From assembly GCA_041593595.1 (NCBI GenBank), contig JBFHNV010000116.1, positions 1 to 18,756 of the forward strand: a DNA stretch of 18,756 nt, in the 5' to 3' direction. Every line of letters begins with the position of its first letter. The stretch's first letter is position 1. Of this stretch, positions 13,899-18,756 are shown piece by piece. The stretch is from JBFHNV01 sp041593595 (lineage in GTDB: Bacteria > Pseudomonadota > Gammaproteobacteria > HK1). The notes beneath the pieces are model-generated. The model ran no database searches and was not told where the DNA came from. It saw only the letters and a program-made list of their open reading frames with translations. The translations under genes were made by a program, and so were the position numbers.

Positions 13899-16800
13899 AT
13901 GCCGCTGCCCGACGTATCGCTCGACGACAAGTACACGGCCGTCTCCGGTCGCGTCTTCATGACCGGCATCCAGGCGCTGGTGCGCCTGCTGCTCGATCAG
14001 CGCCGCCGCGACGAAGCAGCGGGCCTGAACACGGCCGGCTTCGTCTCCGGCTACCGGGGCTCGCCGCTGGGCAGCCTGGATCAGAACCTGTGGCGTGCGC
14101 GGGTGCATCTCGAGCAGCACGGCATCCGCTTCCAGCCCGGCATCAACGAGGATCTGGGGGCCACCGCGGTGTGGGGCACCCAGCAGGTGAACCTGTTCGA
14201 CGGTGCGCGCTACGACGGCGTGTTCGCCATGTGGTACGGCAAGGGCCCGGGCGTCGACCGCACCGGAGACGTGTTCAAGCACGCCAACATGGCCGGCACG
14301 TCACGTCACGGCGGCGTGCTGGCCATCGCCGGGGACGACCACGGCTGCAAGTCGTCCACGCTGCCGAGCCAGAGCGAGTACACCTTCATGGACGCCCAGA
14401 TGCCGGTTCTGAACCCGGCGGACGTGCAGGAGATCCTGGACTACGGCCTGCTCGGCTACGCCATGTCTCGCTACTCCGGGCTGTGGGTGGGTTTCAAGGC
14501 CATCGCCGACAACGTGGACACCTCGTCGTCGGCGAGCGTGGACCCCACGCGCCTGTCCATCGTCACGCCCACCGACTTCGAGCTCCCTGAGGGTGGGCTG
14601 CATGCCCGCTGGCCGGATCCACCGCTCGCGCAGGAGCTGAGGCTCCAGCGCCACAAGCTCTACGCGGCGCTCGCCTTCGCGCGGGCCAACCGCATCGACC
14701 GCGTGATCATGGACAGCCCCGTCCCGCGCTTCGGCATCGTCACCACGGGCAAGTCCTACCTGGACGTGCGCCAGGCGCTCGACGATCTGCTCATCGACGA
14801 CCGACTCGCCGCCGAAATCGGGCTGCGGGTGTACAAGGTGGGCATGAGCTGGCCGCTGGAACGTAACGGGATCCGTTCGTTCGCCCACGGCCTCGACGAG
14901 ATCCTGGTGGTGGAGGAGAAGCGCGCGGTCATCGAGAACCAGCTCAAGGAGCAGCTCTACAACTGGGACGAGGCCGTGCGCCCGCGGGTGGTGGGCAAGT
15001 TCGACGAGAACGGCGAGTGGGTGCTGCCCTCCAGCGGCGAGCTGACGCCGGCGCGCATCGCACGGGTGATCGCCGCGCGCATCGGGCGCTACGTCACCAG
15101 TCGCCCGATCCAGGAGCGGCTGAAGTTCCTGGAGGAGAAGGAGGCGGCGCTGGAAGAGCCGCGGCCCGTGTTCGAGCGCGTGCCCCACTACTGCTCGGGC
15201 TGCCCGCACAACACCTCCACGGTGGTGCCCGCAGGAAGCCGCGCGCTCGGTGGCATCGGCTGCCACTACATGGCCACCTGGATGGACCGCCGTACCGACA
15301 CCTTCTCGCAGATGGGAGGCGAGGGGGTGGCCTGGATCGGGCAGGCGCCGTTCACCGACACGAAGCACGTATTCGTGAACCTGGGCGACGGCACCTACTT
15401 CCACTCCGGGCTGCTGGCCATCCGCGCCGCCATCGCCGCGAAGGTGAACATCACCTACAAGCTGCTCTACAACGACGCGGTGGCCATGACCGGGGGACAG
15501 CCCATTGACGGGACGCTCACGGTGCCCGCGCTCACGCGCCAGCTCGAGGCGGAGGGGGTCAGACGCATCGAGGTGGTGACCGACGAGCCGCACAAGTACC
15601 CGGGCGCGAACTTCGCCCGCGGCGTGAAGGTGCACCACCGCGACGACCTCGAGACGCTGCAGCGCGAGCTGCGCGAGGTGGAAGGCGTCACCGTGCTCGT
15701 CTACGACCAGACCTGCGCCGCGGAGAAGCGCCGCCGGCGCAAGCGCGGAAAGATGCCCGATCCAGCGGTCCGGGTGTTCATCCACGAGGAGGTGTGCGAA
15801 GGCTGCGGCGACTGCAGCGTGCAGTCCAACTGCCTGTCCATCGTTCCGCTGGACACGCCGTTCGGGCGCAAGCGCGCCATCGACCAGTACTCCTGCAACA
15901 AGGACTACTCCTGCGTGAAGGGCTTCTGCCCGAGCTTCGTCACGGTGCGTGGCGGCACGCTGCGCCGACGCCGGGTGGCACCGGACGCGATCAACGGCGA
16001 CCGGCTGCCGGAGCCCGTCCTGCCAGCGCTGAACGAGCCGTGGGATATCCTGATCACGGGCGTGGGCGGCACCGGCGTGGTCACGGTGGGCGCGCTGCTC
16101 GGGATGGCCGCGCACCTTGAGGGCAAGGGGATCTCGGTGCTGGACATGACCGGGCTCGCGCAGAAGTTCGGCGCCGTCACCAGCCACGTGCGCATCGCCG
16201 CGGAGCAGGATCGGATTCACGCGCGGCGCATCTCCGCGGGCGGCGCGTCGCTGCTGCTCGGCTGCGATCTCGGGGTCGCGGCGGGCTACGACGCGCTTGC
16301 TAAATGCGACCCGCGTGCCACCCACGCGGTGGTCAACGTGCACCGCTCGATGCCCGCCGGCTTCATCAAGGACCCGGATCAGGCCTTCCCATCCGACGGC
16401 ATGCGCTGCTGCGTGGAGGACGCCACCCGCGACGGCGGCCTGTTCCTCGATGCGGGCGACCTTGCGGTGCGCCTGTGCGGTGATCCCATGGCGGCGAACC
16501 TGCTGCTGCTGGGCGCCGCCTGGCAGCGGGGGCTGGTGCCGCTGTCCCTGGACGCCATCATGCGCGCCATCGAGCTGAACGGAGCGGCGGTGGATGCCAA
16601 CCGCCGCGCCTTCACCTGGGGCCGCCTGTACGTGGTGGACCCCGAGCGCGTGGCGAGCGCCGCGGCCCCCGGCGAGCGTGCCGACATCCCGCGCGACCTG
16701 GACGCCCTGGTGGCGCACCGGGCGGCGCACCTCACCCGCTACCAGGACGCCGCTTACGCCGATCGCTACCGGGCGCTGGTGGAGCGCGTGCGCGCCGCCG

Positions 16801-17348
16801 AGTCCGCCGCGGTACCGGGTGAGCAGGCGCTGGCGCTCGCCGCCGCCAACGGCTACGCGAAGCTGCTGGCCTACAAGGACGAGTACGAGGTGGCGCGCAT
16901 GTACACGGACCCGGCCTGGCGCGAGCGCCTCGCACGCCAGTTCGAGGGCGACTACACGGTGGAGCTCAATCTGGCGCCACCGGTGCTGTCGCGCCCCGAT
17001 CCCGCCACCGGCCGTCCGCGCAAGCGGGTGTTCGGCGCCTGGCTGCTGAAGCTGTTCCCGCTGCTGGCCGCCGGCAAGCGCCTGCGCGGTACCGGACTGG
17101 ACCCCTTCGGCCGCAGCCACGAGCGGCGCATGGAGCGTGCCCTCATCAGCCACTACGAGGCGCTCGTGACGCAGGTGCTGGACGAGCTGAACGCCCGCAA
17201 TCACGCCTACGCGGTGGAGCTGCTGGATCTGCCGCGCACCATCCGCGGCTACGGGCCGGTGAAGGCCGCCAGCATCAGCACCGCCAAGCGCCGGGAATCC
17301 GAGCTGATGGCGCTGTTCCTGGACCCGCCGGACCGCGCCGCGGCCTGA
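13899..17348 (+). CDS. Single-chain indolepyruvate:ferredoxin oxidoreductase-type enzyme
   Basis: Large 2-oxoacid:ferredoxin oxidoreductase of 1149 residues that fuses the parts usually split as IorA and IorB. By family it oxidatively decarboxylates aryl- or branched 2-oxoacids to the acyl-CoA, using thiamine diphosphate and iron-sulfur clusters. An N-terminal domain has FVSGYRGSPLGSLDQ, then a TPP domain with CSGCPHNTST (C432, C435), LGDGTYFHSG and YNDAVAMTGGQP. A cluster-binding segment follows with C633, C636, C639, C645, C666, C672 and C677. The gamma-type domain opens with ITGVGGTGVVTVGALL (from about 719) and has GLAQKFGAVTSHVRI. The C-terminal part (about 930-1140) resembles the conserved tail domain of these fused enzymes. 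ATG 13899 follows a GAGGA; the N-terminus VSLDDKYT...SGRVF is typical. A TAGAGT at 13830-13835 in the upstream gap is a weak -10 candidate. The true substrate is not determinable here. Confidence 0.9.
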   Translation: MPLPDVSLDDKYTAVSGRVFMTGIQALVRLLLDQRRRDEAAGLNTAGFVSGYRGSPLGSLDQNLWRARVHLEQHGIRFQPGINEDLGATAVWGTQQVNLFDGARYDGVFAMWYGKGPGVDRTGDVFKHANMAGTSRHGGVLAIAGDDHGCKSSTLPSQSEYTFMDAQMPVLNPADVQEILDYGLLGYAMSRYSGLWVGFKAIADNVDTSSSASVDPTRLSIVTPTDFELPEGGLHARWPDPPLAQELRLQRHKLYAALAFARANRIDRVIMDSPVPRFGIVTTGKSYLDVRQALDDLLIDDRLAAEIGLRVYKVGMSWPLERNGIRSFAHGLDEILVVEEKRAVIENQLKEQLYNWDEAVRPRVVGKFDENGEWVLPSSGELTPARIARVIAARIGRYVTSRPIQERLKFLEEKEAALEEPRPVFERVPHYCSGCPHNTSTVVPAGSRALGGIGCHYMATWMDRRTDTFSQMGGEGVAWIGQAPFTDTKHVFVNLGDGTYFHSGLLAIRAAIAAKVNITYKLLYNDAVAMTGGQPIDGTLTVPALTRQLEAEGVRRIEVVTDEPHKYPGANFARGVKVHHRDDLETLQRELREVEGVTVLVYDQTCAAEKRRRRKRGKMPDPAVRVFIHEEVCEGCGDCSVQSNCLSIVPLDTPFGRKRAIDQYSCNKDYSCVKGFCPSFVTVRGGTLRRRRVAPDAINGDRLPEPVLPALNEPWDILITGVGGTGVVTVGALLGMAAHLEGKGISVLDMTGLAQKFGAVTSHVRIAAEQDRIHARRISAGGASLLLGCDLGVAAGYDALAKCDPRATHAVVNVHRSMPAGFIKDPDQAFPSDGMRCCVEDATRDGGLFLDAGDLAVRLCGDPMAANLLLLGAAWQRGLVPLSLDAIMRAIELNGAAVDANRRAFTWGRLYVVDPERVASAAAPGERADIPRDLDALVAHRAAHLTRYQDAAYADRYRALVERVRAAESAAVPGEQALALAAANGYAKLLAYKDEYEVARMYTDPAWRERLARQFEGDYTVELNLAPPVLSRPDPATGRPRKRVFGAWLLKLFPLLAAGKRLRGTGLDPFGRSHERRMERALISHYEALVTQVLDELNARNHAYAVELLDLPRTIRGYGPVKAASISTAKRRESELMALFLDPPDRAAA

Positions 17349-17424
17349 AGGAGCGAGCGCCTCGTGTACCATGCGGCGGACGCGTGCCGCCGGTGCGCGC
17401 CCCACAGTCCACGCGGCAGCGCGC

Positions 17425-18213
17425 ATGACCCGTGCCGGGAACGAGAACCTCACGGTCGTCTCCTACAACATCCACAAGGGGCTCACGGCCGGCAACCTGC
17501 GCGTGGCCCTCGGCCGGATGCGGGCAGCGCTGCACGCGCTGGCCCCGGATCTGGTGCTGGTGCAGGAGGTGGTGGGCAGCCACGACCGCTTCCAGCGGCG
17601 CTTCCCCGACTGGCCGGCCAGCGCCCAGTTCGAGTTCCTGGCCGATCACATGTGGCCGCACTTCGCCTACGGGCGCAACGCGGTGTACAGCGCCGGCGAT
17701 CACGGCAACGCCATCCTGAGCCGCTATCCCATCGCCCGCCACGAGAACATCGACATCTCGGTGGGCGCCTACGAGCGCCGCGGGATCCTGCACGCGGAGA
17801 TCGACCTGCCCGGCGGCGGTGCGCCGCTGCACGTGTGCTGCACCCATCTCAATCTGCTGCACGGCCACCGCAAGCGCCAGCTCGCCACGCTGGTGGCCCG
17901 GGTGCGCGAGGCGGTCCCGCCTCGATGCCCGCTCATCATCGGTGGCGACTTCAACGACTGGCGGACGTGGGCCACCGGGGAGCTGAGGCGCGGCATCGGC
18001 GTCGAGGAGGCTCACGTGCAGGTGCACGGTCGCCACGCGCGCACCTTCCCCGGCTGGCGCCCGCTGCTCCCGCTGGACCGCCTCTACGCCCGTGGCATGG
18101 ACATCCTGGACGCCCAGGTGCTGGACGGCGTCGCCTGGCGCTCCCTGTCCGATCACCTGGGTGTACGGGCGCGGTTACGCCTGCCGACGGCGCGCGCGGC
18201 GGCACCCACGTGA
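17425..18213 (+). CDS. Endonuclease/exonuclease/phosphatase family protein (YbhP-like)
   Basis: Metal-dependent phosphoesterase fold of the DNase I/exonuclease III/inositol-phosphatase superfamily; the substrate is unknown. The 262-residue product has the expected catalytic tracts: SYNIHKGL (N15), VQEV (E48), DHGNAILSRYP, CTHLNLLHGHRKRQL, GGDFNDW (D175, N177) and SDHLG (D243, H244). No signal peptide is evident, so it is probably cytoplasmic. I chose ATG 17425 because the family usually begins a few residues before the YNIHKG motif; an in-frame ATG at 17371 would add an 18-residue Arg/Ala-rich stretch and cannot be excluded. Its stop overlaps the next gene's GTG by four bases. The pairing of this family with a cardiolipin synthase also occurs in E. 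coli (ybhP-clsB), which suggests a membrane-lipid-linked role. Confidence 0.85.
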   Translation: MTRAGNENLTVVSYNIHKGLTAGNLRVALGRMRAALHALAPDLVLVQEVVGSHDRFQRRFPDWPASAQFEFLADHMWPHFAYGRNAVYSAGDHGNAILSRYPIARHENIDISVGAYERRGILHAEIDLPGGGAPLHVCCTHLNLLHGHRKRQLATLVARVREAVPPRCPLIIGGDFNDWRTWATGELRRGIGVEEAHVQVHGRHARTFPGWRPLLPLDRLYARGMDILDAQVLDGVAWRSLSDHLGVRARLRLPTARAAAPT

Positions 18214-18756
18214 GCCTGGACGAGCTGCTCAGCACGGCATTCGGGCCCTACCTGGCCACGGTGCTGGGCTTCGGTCTCGCCGTGCTGCTGCTCGCCTTCG
18301 TGCTGCGGGAGCACGAGCGCCAGAGCGCGTCCATCGCCTGGGTCCTGGCCATCGTGCTGGTGCCGATCATCGGCGTGCCGGCCTACCTGATCTTCGCGGG
18401 CCGCAAGCTCGCCATCAAGGCCCGCGCCAAGGACCGGCTGCAAGCCTACGCGCAGCACCGGGACGCAGGTCTCACCGGCATGGCCGGCGACATCGAGGGC
18501 ATCATGCGCGGCTACGGCATGAGCGGCGCCAGCGCCGGCAACGCGACCCGCATCATCGCCAGCGGCGAGGAGGCCTTCGCGGAGCTGACGACGCTCATCG
18601 ACAGGGCCGAGGAGCGCATCGACATCACCACCTTCCACCTGGGACGCGACCACGTGGGGCGGGCGATCGTGGAGCAGCTCGCCGAGAAGGCGGAGGAGGG
18701 CGTGGAGGTGCGCCTGCTGGTGGACGCGCTAGGCAGCATCTGGGCGCGCTTCGGGC
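18210..18756 (+). CDS. cls: Cardiolipin synthase, phospholipase D family (5' part, runs off window)
   Basis: N-terminal 182 residues of a phospholipase D-superfamily phospholipid synthase, which would make cardiolipin at the inner membrane. Two hydrophobic segments (about residues 11-32 and 37-59) are followed by a basic stretch; this is the PLD N-terminal anchor with the typical IAWVLAIVLVPIIGVPAYLIF wording. The first PLD domain then begins: IDITTFHLGRDHVGRAI and EEGVEVRLLVDALGS. The catalytic HKD motifs would lie beyond the window edge, so activity cannot be judged. It starts at GTG 18210, inside the stop of the preceding gene (GTGA), with no other plausible start nearby. The two-helix anchor argues for a ClsA-like rather than a ClsB-like architecture. 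Confidence 0.85.
   Translation, partial: MSLDELLSTAFGPYLATVLGFGLAVLLLAFVLREHERQSASIAWVLAIVLVPIIGVPAYLIFAGRKLAIKARAKDRLQAYAQHRDAGLTGMAGDIEGIMRGYGMSGASAGNATRIIASGEEAFAELTTLIDRAEERIDITTFHLGRDHVGRAIVEQLAEKAEEGVEVRLLVDALGSIWARFG

Noticed and set aside
13864..13962. Small open frame starting at ATG 13864
   Set aside because: It overlaps the start of the oxidoreductase gene in another frame, has no Shine-Dalgarno and gives an Arg/Thr/Ser-rich product of no recognisable type.
10653..14282. A 1209-codon open frame on the minus strand
   Set aside because: It runs antisense to the well-supported GGDEF-EAL gene and beyond, has His/Arg/Gln-rich low-complexity content and shows no recognisable domain; it is typical of open frames created by very high GC.
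14301..17453. A 1050-codon open frame on the minus strand
   Set aside because: It lies antisense to the indolepyruvate oxidoreductase gene, with biased composition and no motif; it is a GC-driven shadow.

Overview
The window is very GC-rich, gene-dense bacterial chromosome with no sign of phage, transposons, rRNA or tRNA. Gene content points to a proteobacterium, most likely a gammaproteobacterium of the Ectothiorhodospiraceae/Chromatiales kind. The pointers are an HrpB helicase whose N-terminus closely resembles the enterobacterial protein as I recall it, a Ni-type glyoxalase I, an endonuclease-family gene next to a cardiolipin synthase gene, and a single-chain TrpE-TrpG fusion. The family-level placement is inference.

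Layout from left to right. (1) 55-1975: the two membrane subunits of a TRAP uptake transporter (dctQ, dctM); the solute-binding gene is presumably just upstream. (2) 2047-3852, minus strand: a three-domain protein made of a metallo-beta-lactamase-fold hydrolase, a degenerate receiver domain and a GAF domain. (3) 3916-6283: a tryptophan-regulated unit. A promoter, a 16-codon leader peptide with tandem Trp codons (trpL) and a complete four-strand attenuator precede the fused anthranilate synthase trpE(G). (4) 6284-6609: a non-coding gap with a long GC-rich hairpin. (5) 6610-7622: azlC-azlD, a two-subunit branched-chain amino acid exporter. (6) 7667-8107: gloA. (7) 8186-10792: hrpB, carrying an unusual in-frame 27-bp tandem repeat. 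(8) 10875-13778: a membrane-anchored PAS-PAS-GGDEF-EAL cyclic-di-GMP protein. (9) 13899-17348: a large single-chain indolepyruvate:ferredoxin oxidoreductase-type enzyme. (10) 17425-18756: an endonuclease/exonuclease/phosphatase-family protein, translationally overlapped by a cardiolipin synthase that runs off the window.

The most striking element is the trp attenuator at 3916-4070. Strand 1 of the RNA starts at the base right after the second Trp codon. The competing antiterminator and terminator pairings can be read directly from the sequence. The predicted transcription start falls on the A of the trpL ATG, which would make the leader mRNA leaderless. This layout resembles the trpLE(G) system described in rhizobia. 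The second most interesting item is the divergently transcribed metallo-hydrolase, in which every diagnostic phosphorylation residue of the receiver domain is replaced.

Most genes sit in one- or two-gene units. Three adjacent pairs are tightly coupled: dctQ-dctM (1-base gap), azlC-azlD (4-base overlap) and the endonuclease-family gene with cls (4-base overlap).
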